A DNA stretch of 64,000 bases from Quillaja saponaria. Lineage: Eukaryota > Streptophyta > Magnoliopsida > Fabales > Quillajaceae. The stretch covers positions 23,898,092 to 23,962,091 of the forward strand of contig CM055611.1 in NCBI GenBank assembly GCA_029379385.1, read 5' to 3'. Under the pieces are notes generated by a model that was given only the letters and a program-made list of their open reading frames with translations, made no database searches and was not told the origin of the DNA. Shown here piece by piece: positions 1 through 11,949 of the stretch (positions within the stretch are counted from its first letter, which is position 1; each line of letters opens with the position of its first letter). Made by a program: the position numbers and the translations under genes.

Positions 1-198
1 TCATCGAATAATAAAAAAACTTGAAATTCACGTGCGATCAAACTTACCATGCCACCAAATCAACATTCTATCAATAATGATCGTCAAATAAATTAATTTT
101 ATAAAGTAACACAAAATATCTATGCACCCACATGTAATTATAGTGCACACTGTAAAGCTACCACAAAACCCTTTCTTTCTCACCTCCATTTCCTCCTT

Positions 199-204
199 TA
201 TAAA
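199..204 (+). promoter_or_regulatory. TATA box of the DUF761 gene
   Basis: TATAAA lies about 130 bases before the ATG at 328. A strongly pyrimidine-rich leader (CT repeats around 252-312) follows it, as in many plant 5' leaders. Position and sequence only; the transcription start is inferred to lie near 230. Confidence 0.6.
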
Positions 205-327
205 CCCCCTATTAGTTTCCCTCTTCATCTCAGAACCTCAACCATCTTTTCCTTTCTCTCTCTTTCCTTCCAATCCCTCACAAAAGGAAAGGAGATTCTC
301 TCTCTCTCTCTAAAGACAACAATCAAA

Positions 328-912
328 ATGGAAAACAATTTACCAGTTATAACCAAGAAAGTATGGAGCATCATGCGTGTAGTTTTCTTCATGTTGAGAA
401 AAGGCATATCAAAGGGAAAACTAATGATGGATCTCAACCTGATGATGAAACGTGGCAAAATCGCTAGAAAAGCCATAACCAATCTTATGTTCCACCACCA
501 CAGCCACCACGGCGGCTCCACCTCGGCCCCAAGGGAATACGAGTTCAGTTGTAGCAACACTCCCAACTACTTCTTTTCCTTCAACAAGCGCAACCGTCAC
601 CACCAAAATTACAACAACGACAACCGCTTCTTCACGTGTTCCCACGCGCCACTTACACAAGAGGAAGACACTGCGACGGTTAATGCGGTTAAGGCGGCGC
701 TGGAGAGGTTGAACAATGAGATTATGATTGAGGCTTCACCGGCACTTCCCGGGTTTGGTAGGAGTCCTATGGTGAGGCAATTGAGAATAACAGACTCGCC
801 ATTTCCGTTAAATACTGCCGCAGACGACGACAACCATGTGGATGAGGCGGCGGAGGAGTTTATAAAGAGGTTTTACAAGGATTTAAGGAAGCAAACGAGA
901 ATGGCTGAGTAG
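328..912 (+). CDS. DUF761 family protein (Avr9/Cf-9 rapidly elicited protein 146-like)
   Basis: Single-exon gene of 194 aa. The family signature is the short C-terminal DUF761 motif at residues 171-189 (VDEAAEEFIKRFYKDLRKQ). A second block typical of this subgroup is at about 143-163 (SPALPGFGRSPMVRQL and following). The N-terminus is basic with a hydrophobic stretch at residues 11-24, followed by a Met/Lys/Arg-rich segment; residues 55-61 are His-rich and 85-99 are Asn/His/Arg-rich low complexity. Biochemical function is unknown; relatives were found as transcripts rapidly induced by the Avr9/Cf-9 defence response in tomato. The ATG at 328 is the first in frame after the TATA box and CT-rich leader. 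AATAAA signals follow the stop. Function beyond family membership is not inferable. Confidence 0.9.
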   Translation: MENNLPVITKKVWSIMRVVFFMLRKGISKGKLMMDLNLMMKRGKIARKAITNLMFHHHSHHGGSTSAPREYEFSCSNTPNYFFSFNKRNRHHQNYNNDNRFFTCSHAPLTQEEDTATVNAVKAALERLNNEIMIEASPALPGFGRSPMVRQLRITDSPFPLNTAADDDNHVDEAAEEFIKRFYKDLRKQTRMAE

Positions 913-931
913 TAATTCTTATGTTGAGTTT

Positions 932-1005
932 AATAAATCTGATGCCTTTGTGGGTGTATGGATGTTATGTTGGCTATTTTTGTACGTTTAATTGTTGATA
1001 ATAAA
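932..1005 (+). terminator. Probable poly(A) signals of the DUF761 gene
   Basis: Two AATAAA hexamers at 932-937 and 1000-1005, 20 and 88 bases after the stop codon, in a T-rich context. The actual cleavage site is not visible. Confidence 0.45.
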
Positions 1006-1019
1006 CAACAAAGAGTGCT

Positions 1020-2750
1020 TCACTAACTGAATTTGTTCTTTTCTATTTTTCTTTTTGGAATTTTACTCTTGTAGAAAGCAAACTTAGGAAATAAGAAATA
1101 TATATTTGACAATTGATGATTTAAAAAATAACTCCAGAAGAAGGAGATCTTAGATTCAAATTTTGATGATTCATCTTCTTATAAGATTAGTAGTCAATTC
1201 TTAATCTCAAACAACATAATTCACCCGTTGTTTTAATAATAGAATTTCTAAGAATTTTTTTTTTCTTTTAATTATTTTTTTTGTAATTTATATGTAGAAG
1301 GAATATGCATGCATATGAAAAATATTATTCTCCTTACAAAATAAGGAATAATTATAATAGAACCTCCATAATAAGAGTACCAATTTGTACCAGCTCCTGT
1401 ACTCTCCAAAAATCTTGAATTTCTGCAATTTTATTAGGCTAATAATATTCTTGAATCTTTCATAATTCTTTGCATTATTCTCAATTATTATTTGAGAGCT
1501 TGATTTAGTTTAAAGTTAAAAATAAAAAAATGCATGGCTTTTACAGCATGCATAAACAACATACTACCCCACTAACATGTCAAAGTGAAACTATTGTTGG
1601 CCCCTCAACAAAAATTATATTGTTGCATGCATGCCTTTCTTCAACTTTTCCTTTTTCATCTTATGCTTTAATTTTATTTTATATATTTTTTTGTCTAGTT
1701 TTATGAGAAACCATTCAACTGCTTTCAGCCCTGCTTCCAAGTGGTTGCTAAGAAAAATTTCATGCTCAAGCACAAAGACCCACGTATATTAGAATTCGAG
1801 ACTCTGCAACTTAAATATCTCTTATAAAAATTTAATTATATTAAGATCATATACGTGATATTTATGAAGGAAAAAAGAAAAAACATTTCAAAATAAGTCG
1901 AGATTTGATTCCAGGTTCTTAATATCAAAACCAGTTAAACTAACTAATATTTTCAAATTAATTTGTACAGTAATTAAACAAAAAAAAAATTTGAGAAGAA
2001 ATTATATTAAAATATTGAGAATTAAAAGTAGTAGCTTGTTATCTTTTGCCGTTATAAAAAAATAGTGTTAATTGGACGACTATAAGGATTAGGTGTATGA
2101 TATGTATGCATGGTTGATCAAATTGATTAACTTGTCACATTAAAAATTATCTGCCCCCAATGAAATCTTGGAGTAACTATAAGAAAGCAGATTTTCATCT
2201 CTATGAAACATACTATTTTGTCAAGAAGAATGTTTTCAAATAAAAATAAATAAACTCTATTATATTATACGTGAGATAAATTTTCGCACACAAAGGAATG
2301 TATTTCATTCATAAAGAATATATATAGGTGATGAAGTTAATTATAAGCTAATGATGATATACAATGAAAGTGACAAAAACGAAATGATTGAGATGAAGTT
2401 TGAATTTTGAGGGAACAAATGATTCAAATTTATTTGATTATTTGCTGTTATGTTATTTTCAAATCCGACACTTTAATTATATATTTATGTTTTGTAGTAA
2501 CAAAGTCCAAATGAAAACATTGATTTCAACGAATTATATAATAATTGTGAATGAAAGCGAGCTGGATGCCTTGATTGTAATTTCTTGGGGGCAAAGATTT
2601 AATTCTCTTGTCGTTTTAACTCTTTTCATAAAGCCAAATGTTTAGGTGAATGTTAGGTCGTCAAAGTATGAAACTAAGGCAAAGCGAGAGTGACAGATGT
2701 CATTTTTTAAACTCGCCATTGACATGCTTCACGTGAAATATATATAAAAT
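1020..2750. other. AT-rich intergenic DNA, nothing recognised
   Basis: Only short ATG-to-stop stretches of low-complexity composition (for example 2400-2645) with no domain, no splice context and no family resemblance. No RNA gene was seen. Confidence 0.6.
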
Positions 2751-2752
2751 TA

Positions 2753-3130
2753 TTAACGATTAAAAGATTTTTCTAACGAACACCTAAGAATATTTGTTAT
2801 ATTTTATAAATACAAAATTTGTAAAATTTATTATGATAGTTAATTGTGATTTTAGTACTATTTAATGCATAAATTATTATTCTTACAAAAAATTAATTTT
2901 TAAAAACCAAATTTAATGTAGATTTAAAATTAAAAAAATCATTATTAAATATAGAGTTTGAAGAGAGTTTTTCTAACGAAACTATTTTTAAGGGTACTTG
3001 TTAATGTTCTATAAATAAAAATTTTATAATTTTTATTACTGTAATTAATTATGATTTTAGTGATATTTAATGTAGAAATTATTATTTTTAATTTTAATTT
3101 TATTTTTAAAGATTATATTTATTGTAACTA
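2753..3130. repeat. Two adjacent copies of a dispersed AT-rich repeat
   Basis: Copy 1 (about 2753-2900) and copy 2 (about 2965-3130) share an edge reading TTTTTCTAACGAA, then an interrupted 'acctaagaata/ttttaagggtac ttgtta' block, then a core close to TTAATTATGATTTTAGTAAT followed by ATTTAATG. The same core recurs near 36330-36440 and, in reverse complement, at 40080-40190, 40381-40490 and 53583-53720. This looks like a MITE-like nonautonomous element, but I could not define terminal inverted repeats or target duplications. Confidence 0.55.
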
Positions 3131-5925
3131 AACAAGTATTATTAATCTATATATTAAATTATTTATCAAATATTGGTCGGCACACACTTCTAATTTTGAT
3201 GTCCTTAGCCGCCAAAATTAACTAATTAGTTTTTCTTGTTTTGTTTAACATGGTAAATATTTATTTCTTAATTAATTATGCATCCTTCACAATGCAGATT
3301 GTCCAGCTTATGATTTACTAAAATTTATAATTAATTACTAAAAATTCATTTTTCTTGCCACTATAATGAAATCAGATTAGTAATATACAAATATATTGCA
3401 GATCTATTTAATATTAGAGTAAAATCTGGAAGAGATCTGTATAAATTTTAAAAATAAAAAAGAGATCCGTATAACTTATATTGATGTGTGATCTGATGGA
3501 TTATATAGGTTGATTGAAAGTGTGTTTTGATTTAATTGTTTAAGAAATGTTTGGGGAAGATATTTGTTCATTGTAATTGTCATTTTAACTTTTTTTTTCC
3601 GAAAGACTTCTTTAACAAAAGTTTACATCTAAAAAGCTAAGCCAAACATAAAAAAGTGAAAATTGTTGAGAAGCATATTGAAGTATCTGCCTAAATAGAA
3701 CGTGCTTGGTTGTTTCTATTAGAAAGTTTGAAAACATGATTGTGGTGAACGTGAAGCCTTTTCTTTTCTCAACACCATTACTTTTCAAGACATTTTCTAG
3801 GAAGCCAAACACAACTAACCATGCTTTTTATATTCTTCAAAGTTCAATTGTCCAAATCCCATTTACTTAGTTTGTGGGTTGAACTTAACCATGTTTTATA
3901 ATAACTTAATTTAACTTTAACTTTCTTACTTTCTTTTTAAAAAATTAAGAGAGTATAAAATACATTTTGACGGATTCCATTTAAAGAAAAAGGAAGAAAA
4001 ATAATTTGACTGTGATTATTAAATTATTAAGTATGATTTGAATGTCGGATAGCTGTGCATAAGTTAACTTAATTAGTTTAATATTGTTTATATATTGTAG
4101 ATATTTTCTTCATATCCAACCTAGCACAAAATTACAATTCAATTATAATATATATGGATGCTTTTGTTTTATTAATTTCTTTACAATTTATGTTTCACAT
4201 TTGTAGTTTTATATATACTTGCTTGGAATGGAAGTATAGTTGATTAGTCATAATCACTTCAATATGGATGTTATAAAAGAAAATATTTGTGATTGAGAAA
4301 TAAATATTTTTATAGATTGCTTCGATTGTGAAATTAATGTTAGTTTATTACATAAATCTTTCATTTCTAGGACCCACAAGATTTTGTTATTAGATATAAT
4401 TTTATTACATAGCATTTGTATATGGCTCCATCGAATTATAATATGTCCAAAATTATATTGTTTTATAAACATCACGCTATATTTTAGTGGAACTCGAAAT
4501 TGAAACTTCTTAATGGAAGATGCACTAGATCGATTTTGATTTTCAATATGCTTGTCATTTTCTGATAAAGTGTTTTTTTTTTTTTTTTTTCCCTTCTGCT
4601 GCAATTATGAAATATGAAACAACGTGCCAAGAATAAGCAGGATTGCTTCCCAAAAACCATGAGCTTTAAGAGAGGCGACTTGAATGTGGAGAAGTTGGCT
4701 ATAAAGTAGGTCAAAAGTTCAGTTTCTTTCATGCCAAGCTTTCTCCTTTCTGCCCACTAACAAAAATTTAAGAGGATCTTATAATAATGATTCAACACAT
4801 CAGGCATAAATAGGAGTCCTTTTAATGCAACAAGTGCTTGCGATATATATATTTTTTAATTTATATAATTTTTTAAATAAATAATTTGTATCTTGATATA
4901 CTCGATATTTTTTTTTCTCTATTAACATATATATGATATAATTAATTTTTTACATTGAGTAACTTGTTATACTTAAATTTTGATTTCTCTATTTTTAATC
5001 AAACACAAATTGTGAGATTTTAAATCGATTTAAATTTATAAATTGTGGTTGGACATTTTATAATTTTATTATTTATAAACTTAAATACTTGTAAACCTTT
5101 TCTGACCATGTAATGAAATTAATTGGTGTTTTTATATATATTAGTAATTAGGTATAATTAATTAGGTTTAGAATAAACAATGGCTTTTCTAGATATTTAA
5201 GATCTAACAAGAAGCTAAGTTAAAGCTAAGTTTTGAAAACGACATAAAAGCAAGAGTAGGTGGGAGAGGAGAACTTAAAAGTTAGTGCTCAATAATTGAA
5301 CTCTTGAGTTGTGCACTAATAGTCTTGTTCCATCTAGGCTCAATCCTCTCTCCATCCACCCCCTTAATTAATAAGCCAAGAGCAAACTTAATTCCCACAA
5401 ACTTTTCTAATTCATGCTATAACACATGTCCAATTAAAAAAGTTAATTATAAGTGGACATTTCAAACCATGTCATTTGTGACAACTGTAATACACTATAT
5501 TATAAAATAAATTAATCAACGGTTAACCATATTACTATTATGATAGATAATTTGAGTTTCACCTTGCTCTTTTCATAAATTTCTAGATGAAACGAAATTT
5601 GATTTTAAATTTTAAGGTGATATTAGAAAATTTTATTGATTAAATTAATTGACTAAATACTTTATTATTTAATCATTATCTAAACTATGTATATTAGAAT
5701 TAATAGTAATTCTAGATATAATAAAATTTTAAAACATTTTATTTGATAAATTCAGGACTTAAGAAATTCTTATTAATTAACTTTCATCATCAAACTTGAC
5801 ATAAGCAGAGGGCATTCAAACTTAACTGGCAATGTAAAGATTACACACATTTACCAACTGAAATAATATATACTTCTTGTTCCCAAGAAAGTAAGTAGAA
5901 AAGTGAGTTTGCCTTTCTTTTTGAA
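3131..5925. other. AT-rich intergenic DNA, nothing recognised
   Basis: Reading frames are short and built from A/T homopolymer-rich sequence (for example a T run near 4572-4590). No gene, tRNA or transposon domain is recognisable. Confidence 0.6.
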
Positions 5926-6026
5926 TATAATGGATGCTAATGAAAGGAGCTTTGGTTCATGCTTTTGGCCACTTTGAATTGTTTACTCTCAACTAAAGCC
6001 AAATAAATTAAAGTGTCCCAAATCAA

Positions 6027-6195
6027 GTGTGTCACACCCCCAAATGAGGGTATGACTGGCCGGAAAAATAAGTGTCCATATCCTCGTAACCCTGAATATG
6101 CAAGTAGTGTATCTCCACACCCCCAAATAAAGGTATACTGGCCGGAGGAATATGTGTCCATATCCCTGTAACCCTGCATATGCAAGTAGTGTGTC
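6027..6195. repeat. Tandem duplication, unit ~80 bp
   Basis: Two imperfect copies in direct orientation. Each contains CACACCCCCAAAT, ACTGGCCGG, GTGTCCATATCC, GTAACCCTG and ATATGCAAGTAGTGT in the same order. The first starts near 6027 and the second near 6107. Confidence 0.8.
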
Positions 6196-8237
6196 TCACA
6201 ATTTAAAAATATCCTGAAATCAATACTATCAAAATATTATATAGTTAAAATAATATCTGATACTGACAGTTAAACATAAAATGATTTATAAAAATATTGG
6301 TAGAGGTTCCCAGTATGGTGGAACATACCCATAATATAAGCAAACAACCTGAATTTAAATCAATAGTAAGGTATAATGCCATAATACGCCTAGAAGCTCT
6401 GTTCTTAACAAAACATGACAACATTATAATGAATACAATATTCATTACAATTATGCATGACATCCTAATCGACTGCAAGTACTGTCCTTTACGCTCCAAG
6501 TGTATGATTTCCGAGATATACCATGCCGCAACAGAGTTGGCAGGTAGCCCTATATAACGCTCAACTGCGATTTCCTGAAAACTAAAAAAAAATAACCACA
6601 ATGAAAAGGGTGAGTCACAAAGACTCAATGAGTAAATCATGTACCCTACGGGTACTAGCATCATACCACACAAATATCAAAATTTATAACTCATTTTTAA
6701 ATCTAGTGACGTGATTATACAATCATAGTTCACCGTTCTGAAATAGTAACCAAATCATACAAATCAATCAACAATTACACAATCAACTAAACAAACAAAG
6801 GGCCAATGAGTAACCCAGCCCCACACCAATATCACCCCCTGCCGGGCTTTTAAGCGTCGGCACACCAAATTAATCTCCGTACACAAATCCATTCCACCGG
6901 GGCTGAGCACTCCAATAATTTTTAAAATTATTGTCAGAAATGAAAATCATTTTTCATAAAATATTCACGAGTTGGCCCTTATCAAACACAATCAATGTCA
7001 AACACAATCAATGTCAAATAAACATAATTCAAATAAATTATTGAAGTACTCTACCTATATTTCCATATAACACGTCTATTCCCCTACACATATAATTACA
7101 CATAAAGAATCTAGCAACCAAAGAGTACGTAATTTACTCACAAGGCTCAAGAATGTGGATTGTTAGTCCGCAGAGTCTATGAAAGTCTCAGAATATTCTC
7201 AACACGATCCGGAACTGAAAATCACCAATATATATAAAATTTAAAATAAGTACTTTATGATTAATTCCATAATTCACTATTTCTAAAAGTATTTATGTAA
7301 AAATACTTCTCTATGTATAATAACATTTAAGTTCTTTAAGAAATTTGTTTAACAAGTGGAATGCATATTTTCTTCGACAAGTGAATTCGAAGTTTATGTA
7401 CTTATATACTTTCTAATATGATAGATATAACCTCATAACTCCTTATACTACTCATATTCCTATCCTTTAATTAAACTTAATTTAATCTACTCTTTTTAAT
7501 TCTTATGATTTTTATTGCTATCCTTCATCATTATTAACTTTTATTCCTATCTTTAGTTTAAATTCAGGTAATTCTTAATTTACCCACTAATTGCCCATAA
7601 TTTAGTACGTCTATAACCATTAAACTAATAAAACTCTCTAAAGCTAAACTTGATCATTTTAACTTGCTATATACATAAACTACTCTACTAAAAGTCTTTA
7701 ATTATCCTGGGCCTAAAATTTTAAACAACTGACAAGTATAGAATTTAGCATAACTAAAGTTTAATTAATTAATTTAACTAAAACCCATCATTCAAGGATA
7801 ATACACAACCAAGTTGCTGTCCCAAAACAGGGGACAGCAGCTTGATTACCATCCCCCCATCTCCAATTCACGCCCCTAATCCTTCACCACCAGCCGTCCA
7901 ACCTTCTTCAAAGTCGCCCTAATCACTATCCCAACAAACCAAAGCACATCTTTTAGCCCTCCAAAAGTACAGAAAACAAAAGCAGCCAGCAACTTGAAAT
8001 CCTACCCCTATCAAACCCTCATCCACGAGTATCCAAAACAGGACACTTCACAACATACAACCATCGGCTAGAAGTTAAATTTTCCTCCAAGCTTCCTTCC
8101 TCATAGCATCACACACGGAACAAAGGCAGGGACATGTAGCTGGAACTTAGGAAAATCAACCAAGCTGCCAACAAACTAACCCACGCCAACATGAAAATTT
8201 CCAGCCAACCCTTCACTGAAATTGTCAAAATCAATTA

Positions 8238-8238
<1 letters not shown>

Positions 8239-8278
<40 letters not shown>

Positions 8279-8300
8279 CACAATTACACACACACACACC
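8239..8300. repeat. Homopolymer C38 followed by a CA microsatellite
   Basis: 38 uninterrupted C residues at 8239-8276, then AACACAATTA and a (CA)n tract ending at about 8300. Such long C runs are unusual in AT-rich plant DNA and are prone to length change and sequencing error. Confidence 0.9.
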
Positions 8301-8930
8301 TATTCGAAGAAGAACCAAAAACTCACCAATAGTTTGAATTGGTTTGCCAAGAAAGAAGAAAGTCACGGCCACTACAGCTTCCAATCAAGAACAGGGAGGA
8401 AAGTTGGTAGAAAAGGGAATAGGAGATGGTAGAAAAGGAATAGGAGACTAAGTCTGTTTTAATGTCTTCTTTCTCCCAAAAGAAAAGACGCCCAGCAGGA
8501 AAAAGAAAGGAAGGAAAGACACGTAAAAAGGAAAACCAAATAAAATAATAGAAAAAAAAACTCCACCACACATCACTTAGATATTTATACCTTCATCCAC
8601 TCATTTTATATTTATAACTTTATATATAATCACATATATATATATATATATAATCTCCATACAAAAAAATTGTATTTAACTCCACTTCACACTTAACTCT
8701 CCGAGTTAATGCCATTAAACCCACCATTATAATACATATATATATAAATATACAATAATTATGTACATATATCCTAACACATAAATTAATTTATTGAATT
8801 GTGACATATTTTATATATAAATATATATATATCTTGTTATTACTATTATTTAAATTATCTCACTACTTTACGTATATCATCTATCAAACTATCAATTTAG
8901 TGCTCTTTTTAGTTCATCCAAGGGTGTGCC

Positions 8931-10884
8931 TGTTGGATTAAAGATAGCAATTTCCAACTTAACCAAGCCATGCCCAAGTGAACAGTTACTAAATATATTT
9001 GATGCACTATTAATATATTTAATTTTTAGATTAATATGTGTCGCTATTATTAATTATTATTATTAATTTTTTCTTTATTCATCAGTTGATGCGTCACAAT
9101 TTTATTATTTATTCACAATATATAAGTTTTTATAATAACATATAGATTAAATAAGATATAACTCTGATTATAAAATGTTGTAATGCAAAGTTGTCAACTA
9201 TATTGCTCTCTTCAATAGGAGTCATGATGTAGAAAATTTGTGCCCCACTGTTAAAGGGCAAGCTCCAAATCATTTACAGGTGTTAAAGAACAAAATGCTT
9301 CTAATATGGATTTTGTCTTTTTTTTAGTTTATAGATTCCAGTATGTTATAATTATATATTACTTTGAGCAATGACAGACATAGAAGATTAGAGGATTAGA
9401 ACAACTTAGAATCTTATCCATTTGTAGATCAGAATTGCCTAAAAACTGATTTTATTTCATTATTTGTTATGATTATTTAGAATCTAGATTAACCCACTAT
9501 TAAGGATGTCTTGTCTAGTGGGGAACATGATGTTTATTGAAGTTTTCTAGCCTAATTAGCTAGGAAAAAAGAAGCAAACTATATATTTCTTATTTGATTT
9601 CTCCTCACTTCTAACCATCTTTAATATAAATTTATTTGTTTCGATCTAGATAACCTGTTTTTAATCAAATTAAAAAAATATAAATAAAAATCTAAACAAA
9701 GACATACAAAATTTTTCTTATAGTCGAGTTAGTGAGCACGTATACATATTTGGCTTCTAAGAAAAAACCCACAAGAAAATCTTGGATATTCTTTTCTCAA
9801 AATAAGGTAGCCATCTCAGATCAGTAAGGTGTTGAGTCCAATCTTGCTTTGTTGTTTGGTACCCAAAAAAAAATATAATTGAAAGGGAAAGAATCAAATT
9901 AAGGTAAACAAGAAAATAAAAAGAATAGCATCTTGCGCTTTGTTGTTTGGTATCCAATAACAAGAATTTAAGGCCGAATACTAGAATTCTTCTCCAATCA
10001 AACCAGAAAAAAGAAACGTCCAACATAAGCAATTGTGATGTTTATTAAACTATGATTTATGATACAACGTCTGGCCCAAAAGAAAGAAAAATTACATAAC
10101 ACCACAAAGCTTGGTGAGGAATGTGAAATGATGCTGAAAAATCGGCTTACAGCAAAAATGGAAAGTACCGCCTTTTACAATATACCTTACTTCTTTTAAC
10201 TAAAAAAATAATTTTTTTTACTTTAAAATGGTTGAAGTTTATTTTTTTAATTAATCATTTCTAATTAAAATTTTTTTTTGAAGTTTTAATCAATCAAATT
10301 CACTTCAAAATGGCTAAAGTTTAATACAAAAAAAAAAAAAAAAAAAAAAAACATAATGGCAATAGAGAGAAAATAAAATTTAAGATAAATAATATTTTTA
10401 TTTAAAAAAATAAAATTTTGATTTTTCAAAAAAAGAAACTAAAACTTGATGGCTTGATAATTAAAGGGTAAAATTGGTATTATATGCATAATTATTGGTA
10501 AAAGGACTTATTTTAAAAAAAAAGTTAAAAATAAGATTTATTGATCATATGAAGTTATCTTAAGAACTTTTTTAGAATTTGAAATTTAAGCTAGGACTTT
10601 TTGTTACTTTTCCCCTATCTTTGATCACGTGAAGTTATATTAAAGTCATATTATTTCGTAAAGTTCTTTTTTTTTAGGAGGGGGAGGGGGTACAATCCTA
10701 ATTCCATATAAATGGCAAACATATACTTTCTCAGAGTGCTAGAGTATAAATCTCCATTTAGTCTCATCCCAAGATTATATGACACACACAACTTATGAGA
10801 TTGCCAAAAGGAAATAGCAACTATCTATGGATGGATAGTAAAGAAAAAGAAAATATATCTTCCAGATTATTGTTGATAAATTAC
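8931..10884. other. AT-rich intergenic DNA with short repeats
   Basis: No gene recognised. Two ~20-bp direct repeats (GCTTTGTTGTTTGGTACCCA-like) occur at about 9846 and 9938. A-rich runs occur near 10328-10351. A G-rich GGAGGGGGAGGGGG patch lies at 10677-10690. Confidence 0.55.
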
Positions 10885-11867
10885 CTTAAGCAGCCTTCAA
10901 AAAATAATGCAGTCCTGTTGCTTTTCTTTGTAAGTATTGGATTCAGGATCACCTGCCTCAAGTGAACTGTAGTGAATATGTAACACTCAAGTTACAAGCC
11001 TTTAAGGGTTAACATAACAGATTTCATTTCAATATCCTCTTCTTTACAAAGATTGACATACCAAAAGATCAAAAGGACTTCTATATTGAGCTTTAGTTTC
11101 TTCCTTTGGGGCATAACTAATATATTCCTTTGTATCTTCCAAAGCTAAATATCTGCATACATGAAAAACAAAGTTGCCAAGATAAGTTTGGTTTCTGTCG
11201 TGTGTTGTATAGCAACCTCCATAACAATTTACTAATTTAACTCTTCAGTATGCCATTAAGAGAGAAAAAAAAGTGGTCTCTAATGGTTTTCGTCACTAGC
11301 ATTAAGACCCTTATGTTTTATCCATTGTACCAGATCATTAGACCAGTCACCTACTAGTACAATCATTAGTAAATTAAACTTCCATAACCAGAATAATATG
11401 TTCCAATGATGACAAGATTCTCATGCACCGAAGAGAGTAAGGAGCATCAGAGTCCTCCCCTATAATACTTAATAAATGAAATAATACAGATAGAGATAGA
11501 CAATAGATAATGAATAATCTTCTGGATACTATCCGCCTTGATTTCGTCAGGTAACACTTCTCCAGCTGGTTCATGCAATACTGGGTCACCGGCTTTTACA
11601 ATATCAGGCAAAATTACCTTGTTATTTTCTCCAAGACCCAGAAACCATCCTTCTTTGGCCACCGAAGAAGATGCAGAACTGAAACCTCTAGGGGTGGTGA
11701 AGTTGGAATTGAATAGTGGCTTAGAGTATGAAATCCCAGATCTGGTTACAGGGACTCCGGTATCCAATAATGGAGGGGAAGTTATGGCGGTTTCTATGCA
11801 TTTTCCGGCAACAATTATATGAAGGAGACCAAGTGAGAATCGCGGACGATCTCCATGCTGTTTCCAT
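10885..11867 (-). pseudogene. PDF1A: Peptide deformylase 1A pseudogene (broken copy, introns kept)
   Basis: Peptide deformylase 1A removes N-formyl groups from organelle-made proteins; intact copies carry GxGLAAPQ, EGCLS and HECDH metal/active-site motifs. Here exon 1 is recognisable on the minus strand at about 11775-11510: a Ser-rich leader, then GWFLGLGE and LPDIVKAGDPVLHEPAGEVL ending QKII. A separate exon at 11152-11062 gives [19 protein letters not shown] and ends at a GT donor. Another at 10952-10885 gives VILNPILTKKSNRTALFFEG then CL, ending AG|gtaa exactly where EGCLS is split. Missing: the exon with motif 1 (GLAAPQ) expected between 11510 and 11152, and everything after EGCLS, including HECDH. 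The only suitable ATG (11867-11865, METAWRSS) is one base out of frame with the PDF frame, and the in-frame codon beginning an alternative start is ATA. Retained introns mean a genomic duplicate, not a processed copy. Confidence 0.85.
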
Positions 11868-11919
11868 TTTCTTTTCTTCCAATTAATCTGCTTCTACTAC
11901 GTGTGTATTGGGTTAATGT

Positions 11920-11949
11920 TGGGCTTATATTTGGAACTTATTCTGGGCC
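11920..11949 (-). promoter_or_regulatory. Site II-like motifs upstream of the PDF1A remnant
   Basis: TGGGCT at 11920-11925 and TGGGCC at 11944-11949, 50-80 bases upstream of the pseudogene ATG. Site II (TGGGCC/T) pairs are common in promoters of nuclear genes for organelle and translation proteins. This fits a duplicate that kept its original promoter. Confidence 0.35.

Larger units (their letters stand above)
5930..8930. mobile_element. Probable decayed noncoding transposon or solo-LTR-like block
   Basis: This stretch differs from its flanks: more C-rich on the + strand, with phrases such as the 'ccctgccgggcttttaagcgtcggcac' region (6837-6865) and 'ccggggctgagcactcc' (6897-6913) that resemble plant LTR-type repeats rather than unique DNA. 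It contains a tandem ~80-bp duplication (6027-6195), small direct repeats (6979-7020), a C38 run with adjacent CA repeat (8239-8300) and AT microsatellites (8634-8652). There is no gag, protease, reverse transcriptase, integrase or transposase frame. The boundaries are approximate and no target-site duplication could be assigned. An old solo LTR or other nonautonomous element is the best guess. Confidence 0.35.

Noticed and set aside
6245..6673. 142-codon minus-strand frame in the repetitive block
   Set aside because: Hydrophobic and low-complexity product without family resemblance; it lies within a probable noncoding transposon remnant.
9757..10032. 91-codon minus-strand frame
   Set aside because: It is built around two ~20-bp direct repeats and Phe/Leu-rich low complexity; no domain or gene context.
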